This document shows positions 18,873-25,739 of a stretch of 64,000 bases of DNA, one piece after another (within the stretch, counting starts at the first letter, position 1; the number at the start of each line of letters is the position of its first letter). The stretch is from Nocardia goodfellowii (GTDB lineage Bacteria > Actinomycetota > Actinomycetes > Mycobacteriales > Mycobacteriaceae), in NCBI RefSeq assembly GCF_017875645.1, contig NZ_JAGGMR010000001.1, positions 558,001 to 622,000 of the forward strand, written 5' to 3'. The position numbers and the translations under genes are program-made. Under the pieces are notes generated by a model, which searched no databases, had not been told where the DNA came from, and worked only from the letters and a program-made list of their open reading frames with translations.

Positions 18873-19637
18873 GTGAGCAAGAGACGCACATCGCCGGCAT
18901 CGGCTATTCGAGCCTTCGATGCCGCGTTGCGCATCTACACTCCGTGGGTGGGAATTCAACCACGTCGAACCCGGGACTGTCTTGTAGTCGCGGTCGACGG
19001 GGGTGTCGCAACCGGCAAGTCTTCGCTGTGTTTCGCGGTGGCACAACAACTTCGGCTGCCCTACTTCAACGCTGGCCTGTTGTATCGCGCCCTTGCACTC
19101 TGGTGCGTCAACGAAGGCCTCGCACGCGACAACACCGATGGCGCCGTTGCGGACGCGGCACACAATTATCCCGTACTGGTATCGCTCGACACCGGTAGCA
19201 CCGTCATCACGCTCGCGGGAGAGGAAGTTTCGAGTCGGTTGAAGACCGACGAAATCAGTCGCATCGTTCCCGAGGTCGCTCGGCATGCCGAGGTCAGAGA
19301 GATCATGACTGCTCGGCAGCGGGCAGTTGTCAGTAAGGCGGTATCGACATTCGAAGGCGTCGTAATCGATGGTCGCGATGCGACGACTGTCGTAGTGCCG
19401 GACGCGGATGTGAAAATTCTTCTGGTTGCTGACCACGATGCGAGAGCGGCGCGGATAGGAACACCCGAAGGCGGCGCCTGCGCAGTGGAGCGAGACGCGG
19501 CCGATTCTCTCGTCAGCGACTTCTTGCGGCCGCGGCATGGTGTCGCAGTGTTCGATACAAGCCATCTCCGGTTGGAGGACCTTGTACCGCAAGTGCTGGC
19601 GTACATCTATCGACACCATCCTGCGTGGCGAGAGTAG
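18873..19637 (+). CDS. Cytidylate kinase-like P-loop nucleotide kinase (accessory copy)
   Basis: 254 aa from GTG 18873, which AGGAG precedes too closely; ATG 18834 or GTG 18948 remain possible. The Cmk pattern is clear: VAVDGGVATGKSS (Walker A), then FNAGLLYRALALW, a VPEVARHAEVREIM helix, the RQRA turn, VIDGRDATTVVVPDA (canonical DGRD), KILLVADHDARAARI and a final VFDTSHL. Cmk phosphorylates CMP/dCMP. The lid region differs and the ordinary cmk is expected elsewhere in the chromosome, so this copy may act on a modified pyrimidine nucleotide. It shares a short divergent promoter region with the second HIT gene. Confidence 0.8.
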   Translation: MSKRRTSPASAIRAFDAALRIYTPWVGIQPRRTRDCLVVAVDGGVATGKSSLCFAVAQQLRLPYFNAGLLYRALALWCVNEGLARDNTDGAVADAAHNYPVLVSLDTGSTVITLAGEEVSSRLKTDEISRIVPEVARHAEVREIMTARQRAVVSKAVSTFEGVVIDGRDATTVVVPDADVKILLVADHDARAARIGTPEGGACAVERDAADSLVSDFLRPRHGVAVFDTSHLRLEDLVPQVLAYIYRHHPAWRE

Positions 19638-19841
19638 ACGCTGGACGTCTAGAACCTGTTCTACAACGATCTGGCCGAGTTGGATTCCCTCGCCCACGAA
19701 TCGCTACTGCGTAATTGGGGGTTGGCTGCGATCAACCTCGGCGCAGAACCTGCGTAACCGGCAGAGATTGAAGTGCCCTCGACAGGGCTCCATGCACATG
19801 AAACCGTAGTGGCCAGCATATTCTTGCTGGTCAGCTGGTCA

Positions 19842-19859
19842 TCGAAGCCGATTTCGCCC
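19842..19859. repeat. 18-bp direct repeat left of the AbiE pair
   Basis: TCGAAGCCGATTTCGCCC is present here and at 21421-21438, so the two copies bracket abiEi-abiEii. The surrounding 19638-19988 stretch has no gene apart from this repeat, a 20-bp tRNA-Arg-end-like sequence at 19767-19786 (one mismatch to 25600-25619) and the operator at 19930. Confidence 0.8.
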
Positions 19860-19929
19860 CAGCGGGCTGCAGGGCGAGAGCCTGGATAGCAGGCGGTCAA
19901 TGCCGATGAGCGACGGCCATCCATCCGGT

Positions 19930-19970
19930 ACTATGCAAATAGTTGGGTAATAGCCAACCATTTGCATAGT
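19930..19970. promoter_or_regulatory. Palindromic operator upstream of abiEi
   Basis: Two 17-bp arms, 19930-19946 and 19954-19970, form an inverted repeat with one mismatch (ACTATGCAAATAGTTGG against its partner's ACTATGCAAATGGTTGG) and a 7-nt spacer. It is AT-rich in GC-rich DNA and ends 18 nt before the antitoxin start. AbiEi antitoxins are known to autoregulate by binding inverted repeats upstream of their operon, so this is the likely operator. Confidence 0.75.
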
Positions 19971-19988
19971 TTCCGAGAGGCGGTGCTG

Positions 19989-20645
19989 ATGGCTGAACAT
20001 CGCAACACCGCCCTACCCAGTGAGCTCTGGCGGACACCGCTTCGGACCCTGCGGCCGCAGGACTTGGCTGGCATCTACGCCCAACCGCGGCCCGAGGTCG
20101 CGCGCCTCGTCGATCGGGGCGTGTTGCACCGCATTGCTCACGGCTACTACATCATCGTCCCGCCGGACTATGTCGGCCGAACCTGGCTGCCAGAACTCGA
20201 GGCAGCCGCCGCGGGTATCGCCACATCGATTTACGGGCCGAATCACGCCATCGTCATGGGAATCAGCGCGGCCCGCATGCTGGGAGCCGTACCTCGTGCG
20301 CTGGCGATCGCGGTTGTCGCGGTCCCGAGCCAGCACCGGCCGATCGCGCTGACCGACCGTTCGGCACAAGTCCGATTCGTCTGCCGCGATACCGAGGCGC
20401 TTGACGCGGAGCGTGTCGAAACGCTGCTAGGTCAGGTGCTGGTCACGACGCCGGAGCAGACCGTGCTCGATCTCGCCCAGCGCCCAGAACTGGGGAATGC
20501 CGAGATGGAGGTTCGTCCGGCGATCGAGACGCTCTACCGTCGTAGTGATTTGGCAAGACTTACACAGCTCGCAAAAGACCAGCGGCGGGGTGCGGCGCTA
20601 CGACGTGCGGAAAGTTGGGTGGGACATGAGCATCGACGAACATGA
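19989..20645 (+). CDS. abiEi: AbiEi-family antitoxin (winged-helix transcriptional repressor)
   Basis: 218 aa from ATG 19989, preceded by GAGAGG. The N-terminal winged-helix antitoxin domain shows LRPQDLAGIYAQPRPEVARLVDRGVLHRI followed by a YYIIVPP wing, as in AbiEi/AbiEi_4 proteins. The C-terminal part (about 80-215) is the antitoxin domain, with a VTTPEQTVLDLAQRP segment. It would neutralise the downstream nucleotidyltransferase and repress the operon through the palindrome at 19930. It overlaps the toxin gene by 20 nt. AbiE is a known abortive-infection and plasmid-stabilising system. Confidence 0.85.
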   Translation: MAEHRNTALPSELWRTPLRTLRPQDLAGIYAQPRPEVARLVDRGVLHRIAHGYYIIVPPDYVGRTWLPELEAAAAGIATSIYGPNHAIVMGISAARMLGAVPRALAIAVVAVPSQHRPIALTDRSAQVRFVCRDTEALDAERVETLLGQVLVTTPEQTVLDLAQRPELGNAEMEVRPAIETLYRRSDLARLTQLAKDQRRGAALRRAESWVGHEHRRT

Positions 20646-21378
20646 CAGTGTCGCGGCTCAATTCGGAGTTGCCCCAGAGCAGATCGAGCGCGACCATCTG
20701 ATCTCCCATTTGCTGGCCGCAATCAGCCGCGGGTTCGGCGACCGACTCACATTTATCGGTGGAACTGCTCTTGCCCGTACACATCTGACGAGCGGCAGGC
20801 TCAGTGAAGACATCGATCTGGTCGCGCTGGACAACCGGTCGACACTGGCAGCCGAACTCGATGCCGCTTTGCCGCGCTCGGCCGCGCGGAGCTACGGTCG
20901 ACTGGAATGGGCTCCGTCCTTGACCGATGTCCCGGATACCGGCTCCGCCCACCTTCGCTCCGCATCCGGCGTGTCCGTCAAGATCCAGCTGCTGTCAGCA
21001 CGTGGCAGACCGGCGTGGCCAACTGAACTCCGCGACCTCGAGCAGCGATACAGCGACGTGCCACCGGCGGAACTTCTCGTGCCCACATTGCCGGCTTTCG
21101 TTGCAGGGAAGACTGCAACATGGCACGACCGGCGCGCATCACGCGACCTGTGGGATCTCTGGGCGCTGAACGACATCGGCGCGATCGACGGCGCCGCGGG
21201 AGCGTTGTACCGGAGATACGGCCCCACCAACCGGCTACCCAACCCGCATCAACTGTTCGATCGTGCACCGGACGAGGACGACTGGAACGCCCAATTGGCG
21301 GGGCAGACTCGACTGGCGATCAGCGCAGAGATCGCGCTGTCCGTGGTTCGAGACGCTTGGGCACGTATTACGGAGTGA
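20626..21378 (+). CDS. abiEii: AbiEii-family nucleotidyltransferase toxin
   Basis: 250 aa from ATG 20626, overlapping the antitoxin gene by 20 nt (coupled translation). The AbiEii/MenT fold shows FIGGTALARTHLTSGRLSEDIDLVA, that is the G-G-T, then S-x-D-x-D metal-binding motif of the family. VKIQLL and a helical C-terminus with FVAGKTATWHDRRASRDLWDLWAL (the conserved K and D-R-x-x-x-R-D-x-W-D block) also match. Relatives transfer nucleotides to tRNA 3' ends and stop growth. All visible catalytic residues are intact. Confidence 0.88.
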   Translation: MSIDEHDSVAAQFGVAPEQIERDHLISHLLAAISRGFGDRLTFIGGTALARTHLTSGRLSEDIDLVALDNRSTLAAELDAALPRSAARSYGRLEWAPSLTDVPDTGSAHLRSASGVSVKIQLLSARGRPAWPTELRDLEQRYSDVPPAELLVPTLPAFVAGKTATWHDRRASRDLWDLWALNDIGAIDGAAGALYRRYGPTNRLPNPHQLFDRAPDEDDWNAQLAGQTRLAISAEIALSVVRDAWARITE

Positions 21379-21420
21379 CCATCAGGACTGACGAGTATCT
21401 TCTTGATGGCCGATCGGTCG

Positions 21421-21438
21421 TCGAAGCCGATTTCGCCC
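21421..21438. repeat. 18-bp direct repeat right of the AbiE pair
   Basis: Second copy of TCGAAGCCGATTTCGCCC (first at 19842-19859). With the first copy it brackets a 1.58-kb segment holding only the toxin-antitoxin pair and its operator. Confidence 0.8.
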
Positions 21439-21568
21439 TGGGCAGTAACAAGCCCAGGATGCTATCGGCCTCGACCTGACGGGACCTCGTGATTCGGTCC
21501 ACCTGATGTGACCCCCTGGAACCGGTCCACGGTTGTGAGAGCTGAGGCAGAGTGATCATCGGGAGGTC

Positions 21569-21820
21569 ACTGCGCCGAAGCAGCATTCGTCGTCTGTGCG
21601 TCGTGTGGTGTCTGCGCGGCTGCGCATCGGGGAACCGGTTGCCGAGATCGCCTCGTAGACAGACATTTCGCAGGCCACGTTGTTCCGATGGAAGGCCCAG
21701 ACACTGATCGATGCGGGAGTCCGCGACGGAGTGCCCAGCGTGGAGGCCGACGAGCTCACCGCTGCCCGCAAACGCATCGCCCAGCTGGACGCCGAGTTGG
21801 CGTTGACCCGTGACGCATGC
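21569..21820 (+). pseudogene. IS3-family transposase OrfA relic
   Basis: Reading from 21569 gives an OrfA helix-turn-helix: VRRVVSARLRIGEPVAEIAS, an in-frame TAG at 21656, then DISQATLFRWKAQTLIDAG and a leucine-zipper-like helix ending ELALTRDAC. The in-frame stop and the absence of OrfB show it is dead. GGGAGG precedes it. It lies just outside the left end of the integrative element, so this tRNA-proximal spot has collected more than one mobile element. Confidence 0.75.
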
Positions 21821-21842
21821 GTACCGAGGGCGGAAGAAAGGC

Positions 21843-21873
21843 GGTCAGCCTCCGGAAAACCGGGAGGCTGACC
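21843..21873. terminator. Hairpin just left of attL
   Basis: GGTCAGCCTCC (21843-21853) pairs perfectly with GGAGGCTGACC (21863-21873) around a 9-nt loop. No U-tract follows. It insulates the element from the transposase relic. Confidence 0.6.
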
Positions 21874-21885
21874 TGCGCGAATGCG

Positions 21886-21932
21886 GTGCCCTCGGCAGGA
21901 TTCGAGCCTGCGACACCCGCTTTAGGAGAGCG
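21886..21932. repeat. attL: partial copy of the tRNA-Arg 3' half
   Basis: 47 bp matching 25606-25652 with one difference, in the T-loop (G against A). It covers the tRNA 3' end through the anticodon stem and then diverges. This is a classical left attachment site produced by integrase-mediated insertion into a tRNA 3' end. The 21933-22132 stretch after it has no gene. Confidence 0.9.
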
Positions 21933-22132
21933 ATCTTGACCCGTTTTGCCTGGTAGGGCCGTGTTGGCGACGATGGCGTGAGCTGGGAAAACAACATTGC
22001 TGGCGTTGGTGCGTGATGGCCATGCCGGGCGGTGCTGCGTACAGACTGCGTACCGAAGAGGCGGGAATTTCACCCGCCGCCTCATGGTGTCCGACCACAC
22101 GTACAGGTTCTCACAGACCTGCGCGAAAAGGT

Positions 22133-22792
22133 TTAGGGGCTGCTCGGATTGGCGAGCGGCGGACTAACCATGGCTGGCAGCTCGTAGGCAAGGTGGATAA
22201 GTTGCCTGGTGAATTTCGCGACGTCCATAGCCTGGCTATACGGGATAGCTGGGAGATCATGGTTCGCCTCGTTCCCAATGTCCTTGATTCGGTCAACCCA
22301 TGGCCGCATATGTTTGGTGATCACACCTTCGGACTCAAGATGTTTAACGGCTTCCATGTAGGTGGGGGCTCGTCCATTCTTGTCCTTCGCCGGCAGATTA
22401 TGCGAGACGGCGACGTGGTAGAGCAGCTTTCGACACAACATCACGGCCGCGGTTGTGGCTCCGACTGAGAGACAGGAGCGAACTTCGATCCAGGCGGTGA
22501 GTTCGTCGCCCTGCAGGCAGGACGGGGTGTCCAGGGGCTTCTGCGCAGGGCTCACTTCCGAGTCGTTCCGAACTACTCCGTGGAGGCAGTTGACACAGCG
22601 TAGCCAGGACACCTGCGGCGGCATGTTGGGCTCAGGAAGGTCCGGCGCCCGTGTCTTTGCGACGACTAACATCTGCGTGCCCTCGCAGAAACCACAGATC
22701 GCGCGGTCCCACGATTCCTTGTCTTTGGTTTCGAGGTTTCCGTACCGGTCGGCTGACACAAACAGATCAAGATTCAACCTCGTCACGTACAA
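22133..22792 (-). CDS. DUF4145-like protein with N-terminal zinc-binding pair
   Basis: 219 aa if started at TTG 22792; GTG 22759 is an alternative and neither has a clear ribosome site. The N-terminal part has CGFC and CVNC about 40 residues apart, a likely zinc knuckle. From about residue 105 there is an all-helical DUF4145-type domain with AAVMLCRKLLYHVAV and the hallmark RIKDIGNEANHD near residue 170. DUF4145 domains are common in restriction enzymes and other defence-associated proteins, possibly as nucleic-acid or tRNA-binding modules. It is the leftmost gene of the element, divergent from the SLATT-like gene. The biochemical role is unknown. Confidence 0.75.
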   Translation of the reverse strand: MYVTRLNLDLFVSADRYGNLETKDKESWDRAICGFCEGTQMLVVAKTRAPDLPEPNMPPQVSWLRCVNCLHGVVRNDSEVSPAQKPLDTPSCLQGDELTAWIEVRSCLSVGATTAAVMLCRKLLYHVAVSHNLPAKDKNGRAPTYMEAVKHLESEGVITKHMRPWVDRIKDIGNEANHDLPAIPYSQAMDVAKFTRQLIHLAYELPAMVSPPLANPSSP

Positions 22793-23135
22793 GATCGTGC
22801 CACGTAATCACGGCGATAGATAGCAGATTGATTGCCTCATGCGAATCGCCCAGCAGGCGGTAACACCTGTGACACCGGAGCTTCCCAGCTTCCTCATACT
22901 GGCCATCCTGTGCTGAGGGAGGGCTTGTCAAGGGTGCCGATAGGCATCACGTAGTGGACGCGTAGCGCCCTTTACTCGCCCGCACCGAAGTCAGACACTC
23001 GGGCCATGAGGGGGCTGGGAACCCCGCCCGTCAGGAGATCAGTTCGCTACAACGGTGTCGCCTTGTGTGAGACGATTCTGCCGTTCGTTCGTCGTGCTCG
23101 GCAGAGCTTAGGTGCCAACGAAGACAGGGGGCGGC
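22793..23135. promoter_or_regulatory. Divergent intergenic region inside the element
   Basis: 343 nt between two divergent genes, and the only place for both promoters. I see no convincing consensus -35/-10 pair, no palindrome comparable to the AbiE operator and no coding potential. Confidence 0.4.
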
Positions 23136-23795
23136 ATGGCCGACATCTCTGAGGACGAGGAGCCGAAAGGTTTTGAGTTCCAGTCGGTTCGAGCGGGAGG
23201 CGACATCGGCATCATGTGGTCCGGTGCCGTCCTTGGAGACTCGACAACGCAGATAAACAGGTTCGTTTGGCCCGGGCGTCGTTTGTGGGGCAGCGGAAAG
23301 CGGCGTCGGCTTCGACGTGAGCTGGAAGAGTATGTGGGCGAACCGCCTCGTAGCGAGATGGATGCTCTGCTGAAGGTGGTAGCTGAGGCGGATCTACGTT
23401 CAGTCGACTATCGAAACCTCAGTAAGCACTGGCGGCAGGCGTACTTCTTCCTTGGCCTTCCCGCCGCAATCCTCGCAGCCGTGGCTGGCGCGGCCGGTCT
23501 GTCAGGAGAAGAGTTCCGTGTAGCTGCTGGACTCGTGGCACTTACCGCATCGGGCCTATCCGCCGCGGCTACCTTCTTGAACAGTGATGACAAAGCAGTT
23601 AACGCGACTGCGCTCAGTGCGGCATGGCAAGAGCTAGCCGACGATGCTCGCATGTCAGTACTACGGTTCGAACGACGAGGAGAGCCAGGTGCCATCGGCG
23701 AGGTTTTGCTGACACTGCATCAGCGGAAGCACAAACTGTTGCGAGAGGAAATACCCGGGAATCAAGTGCGAGAGGTCGGACAAGCGGCCCCTTAG
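23136..23795 (+). CDS. SLATT-like two-transmembrane effector protein
   Basis: 219 aa from ATG 23136, 5 nt after AGGGGG; GTG 23112 is weaker. A polar N-terminus and a basic helix (GKRRRLRRELEEYV) precede LRSVDYRNLSKHWRQAYFFLGLP. Two hydrophobic helices follow (about residues 102-122 and 127-148) with a short loop, then FLNSDDKAVNATALSAAWQELADDARM and a charged tail. This two-helix-plus-amphipathic-helix layout is that of SLATT domains, which act as predicted pore-forming effectors in nucleotide-signalled (CBASS-like) and related anti-phage systems. No cyclase or SLOG sensor is adjacent, so the trigger is unknown; the N-terminal 90 residues may be the sensing part. Confidence 0.75.
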   Translation: MADISEDEEPKGFEFQSVRAGGDIGIMWSGAVLGDSTTQINRFVWPGRRLWGSGKRRRLRRELEEYVGEPPRSEMDALLKVVAEADLRSVDYRNLSKHWRQAYFFLGLPAAILAAVAGAAGLSGEEFRVAAGLVALTASGLSAAATFLNSDDKAVNATALSAAWQELADDARMSVLRFERRGEPGAIGEVLLTLHQRKHKLLREEIPGNQVREVGQAAP

Positions 23796-23803
23796 CCCTG
23801 ATC

Positions 23804-23845
23804 ACGATGCCCGCAACGGAAGAGGATTACCGCTGCGGGCATCGT
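23804..23845. terminator. Bidirectional hairpin between convergent element genes
   Basis: ACGATGCCCGCA (23804-23815) pairs perfectly with TGCGGGCATCGT (23834-23845) around an 18-nt loop, 8 nt after the SLATT-like stop and 77 nt beyond the zinc-ribbon stop. It fits shared termination of the two converging genes. Confidence 0.7.
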
Positions 23846-23922
23846 CGTGTCCTGGGCCTGGGAACCGTCGCCTTGACGGTTCCGCTGTCCGGCGTCGTTG
23901 CCGGTGGCGCGGAAAAGCTGGG

Positions 23923-24093
23923 TTAGCTGCCGTCGTCTTCGCGTGCCTCGGGATCGAATACGGCCCAGTACTCGGCGACGCAGGGCCCGCAGACCATGTC
24001 GACTTGATTGTGTGGTGCGGCCATGGGCAGGAAGTCGACGGCGAATTCGCGGCAGTGGTCGCAGCGTTTCGGGGTGATGAGGTTGGTGGCCAT
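23923..24093 (-). CDS. Small zinc-ribbon protein
   Basis: 56 aa from ATG 24093. Two CxxC pairs, CDHC at residue 11 and CGPC at residue 35, are 20 residues apart and followed by VAEYWAV, a compact treble-clef or zinc-ribbon. Short proteins of this type recur near the integrase in actinomycete integrative elements, possibly as regulators or excision factors; that role is inference. GGAGAGG lies about 10 nt before the start, inside one arm of a 19-bp inverted repeat, so its translation may be masked by RNA structure. Confidence 0.65.
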   Translation of the reverse strand: MATNLITPKRCDHCREFAVDFLPMAAPHNQVDMVCGPCVAEYWAVFDPEAREDDGS

Positions 24094-24105
24094 GATGGGG
24101 GTTCC

Positions 24106-24259
24106 TCTCCGCTGGGTTGGTCTGGCGGAGGACGGCCATCAGGGGTGTGGCGGGGTGTCCGAGGGTGGCGAATGCCATCACGTGTGACGCCGTAGGCGCG
24201 CTTGGATTCCCCGTCATGGCCGTGATAGTCCTTGATCAGTCAGACCAACCCAGCGGAGA
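24106..24259. repeat. 19-bp perfect inverted repeat covering a ribosome site
   Basis: TCTCCGCTGGGTTGGTCTG at 24106-24124 is exactly complementary to 24241-24259, with 116 nt between. On the minus-strand transcript the downstream arm contains the GGAGA of the zinc-ribbon gene's Shine-Dalgarno, so pairing would hide it. The rest of 24094-24462 contains no gene I can support. Alternatively the arms are integrase arm-binding sites. Confidence 0.7.
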
Positions 24260-24462
24260 AGAAGCAGGCCGCACCGAGATGCCCGCGGTGACCCACTCGA
24301 ATGCTCGAATTCCTGGGACCGGACCACAGCCGGATGACCGGGCTGGGCGCCAGCGGATCGATGCTGGGCTGCGGGAGGTAGGTCCGGTAGGGCTGGCGAA
24401 GTGCCCACATTTCTCGGTCTTGGACCAAGGATGAACGCCAGCCTGACGGAACGCTGAAGCGT

Positions 24463-25590
24463 GTGCCGTCAAAGCTTGATGGCAAGGGAAAGCGTTGGCG
24501 CGCAAGATATGTCGACGGGAAAGGCGAAGAGCACACCAAACGATTCGCCCGCAAGACCGATGCTCAGTCCTGGCTGGATGGACAGACAGCGGCAGTGGTC
24601 ACCGGTGTTCACGCTGCGCCGTCTGCGGGTTGCGTACTAGTGGATGTCGTGGCTACCGAGTGGCTGGCTGGTCATCCGTCGTGGGAGAAGTCGACTCGAT
24701 CGCGGTACAAGTCCATCGTGGAGAAGCACATTCGCCCGCAGTGGGGCAGTGTTCGCCTCGCCGATCTGGCGCACACTGAGATTCAGCAGTGGGTTACCGA
24801 TCAGGTGGATCGGGGTGCGGCCGGCGGGACCGTGCGGAAGAACCTCGGGGTGCTCTCGCAGATCTGCGACCATGCGGTCATCACGCGTCGGATTGCGGTC
24901 AACCCGTGCAGCACCATCGATCGGCCGAAACAGCGTCTCGGCAAACGTCGCTATCTCTCGGGCGTGGAGGTGGAGCAGCTGGCCGAACGGGCCGGTAGCA
25001 ACTGGCTGGCGGTGATGGTGCTCGCCTACTGCGGACTTCGATTCGCGGAGCTGGCCGGATTACAGACCTCGGCCGTGAATGTGCAGCGCCGACGTCTTCA
25101 GATCGAGCGAATGATCACCGAAGTCGACGGGGTGCTCGTCACAAAAGCACCGAAGGATCACCAGCGGCGCAGTGTGCCTTTCCCCGCGTTCCTGGCTGAG
25201 CCGCTGAAGCAGCATCTCGCGGGTCGCCGGCCTGAGGCAGAGGTCTTCACCTCCAACCGCGGTGCGGTGCTACGGGTCCGGAACATGTGGCGCGACTGGT
25301 GGAATGATGCAGCCAAGGCGGCTGGCCTCGCGGGGCTCACTCCGCACGAATTGCGGCACACCGCCGCCTCGCTCGCTGTCTCGCAAGGTGCCTCGGTGCT
25401 CGCACTCCAGCGGATGCTGGGTCACGACAAACCGAGTACGACTCTCGATTTCTACGCGGACCTGTTCGATGACGACCTGGACGATGTGGCGGCCAAGCTG
25501 GATTCCGCGCGTACCAAATTTGCTACTGCGTACTCGCTGCGTACCCGACCGGGTTCGGCGACTGTCGACCTGGTCAAGAAATCGGCCTGA
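24463..25590 (+). CDS. int: Tyrosine site-specific integrase
   Basis: 375 aa from GTG 24463; the frame is open upstream to 24391 but has no usable start. The N-terminal arm-binding domain (KGKRWRARYVDGKGEEHTKRF) is followed by a SAM-like core-binding domain and the catalytic domain. Active-site residues are present: R193 in CGLRFAEL, K in APKDHQRRSVP, H-x-x-R as HELRH (R298), H in LGHDKPSTT and the nucleophile Y331 in LDFYADLF. It would integrate and excise the element at the tRNA-Arg 3' end. Its stop is 16 nt from attR, the usual layout. Confidence 0.95.
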   Translation: MPSKLDGKGKRWRARYVDGKGEEHTKRFARKTDAQSWLDGQTAAVVTGVHAAPSAGCVLVDVVATEWLAGHPSWEKSTRSRYKSIVEKHIRPQWGSVRLADLAHTEIQQWVTDQVDRGAAGGTVRKNLGVLSQICDHAVITRRIAVNPCSTIDRPKQRLGKRRYLSGVEVEQLAERAGSNWLAVMVLAYCGLRFAELAGLQTSAVNVQRRRLQIERMITEVDGVLVTKAPKDHQRRSVPFPAFLAEPLKQHLAGRRPEAEVFTSNRGAVLRVRNMWRDWWNDAAKAAGLAGLTPHELRHTAASLAVSQGASVLALQRMLGHDKPSTTLDFYADLFDDDLDDVAAKLDSARTKFATAYSLRTRPGSATVDLVKKSA

Positions 25591-25605
25591 CCTGCAAGCA
25601 TTGAA

Positions 25606-25652
25606 GTGCCCTCGGCAGGATTCGAACCTGCGACACCCGCTTTAGGAGAGCG
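25606..25652. repeat. attR within the intact tRNA-Arg gene
   Basis: Right copy of the 47-bp att repeat. It rebuilds the complete 3' half of the tRNA, so the host tRNA stays functional after insertion. Confidence 0.9.
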
Positions 25653-25679
25653 GTGCTCTATCCCCTGAGCTACGAAGGC
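25607..25679 (-). tRNA. tRNA-Arg(CCU)
   Basis: 73 nt without encoded CCA. The acceptor stem GCCTTCG pairs with CGAGGGC (one G-U). The anticodon stem CCGCT/AGCGG holds loop CTCCTAA, giving anticodon CCU for the AGG codon. The T-arm GGTTCGAATCC is standard. The 3' half is the attachment site of the adjacent element. Confidence 0.95.
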
Positions 25680-25739
25680 TGGGCTAGATGGTTTCGGAGT
25701 CTACCGGGTGGGTTGCTCGGGGGCGGAATCGTGTGGCGG

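Larger units (their letters stand above)
21886..25652. mobile_element. 3.8-kb integrative element in tRNA-Arg(CCU)
   Basis: Bounded by a 47-bp direct repeat (46 of 47 identical) that is the 3' half of the tRNA gene. Contents: DUF4145-like gene (minus), 343-nt divergent promoter gap, SLATT-like membrane effector gene (plus), bidirectional terminator, small zinc-ribbon gene (minus), long inverted repeat and tyrosine integrase gene (plus) abutting attR. It has no replication, transfer or phage structural gene, so it is a minimal integrative cargo element, either mobilised by another element or reduced. Base composition is less GC-biased than the core genome. Confidence 0.85.

Noticed and set aside
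21978..22468. Coding region at the left end of the element on the plus strand
   Set aside because: It overlaps the DUF4145-like gene antisense and shows no motif or ribosome site.
23792..24217. 141-codon minus-strand frame covering the zinc-ribbon gene
   Set aside because: Arg-rich shadow; the shorter frame with two CxxC pairs and a ribosome site is the better gene.
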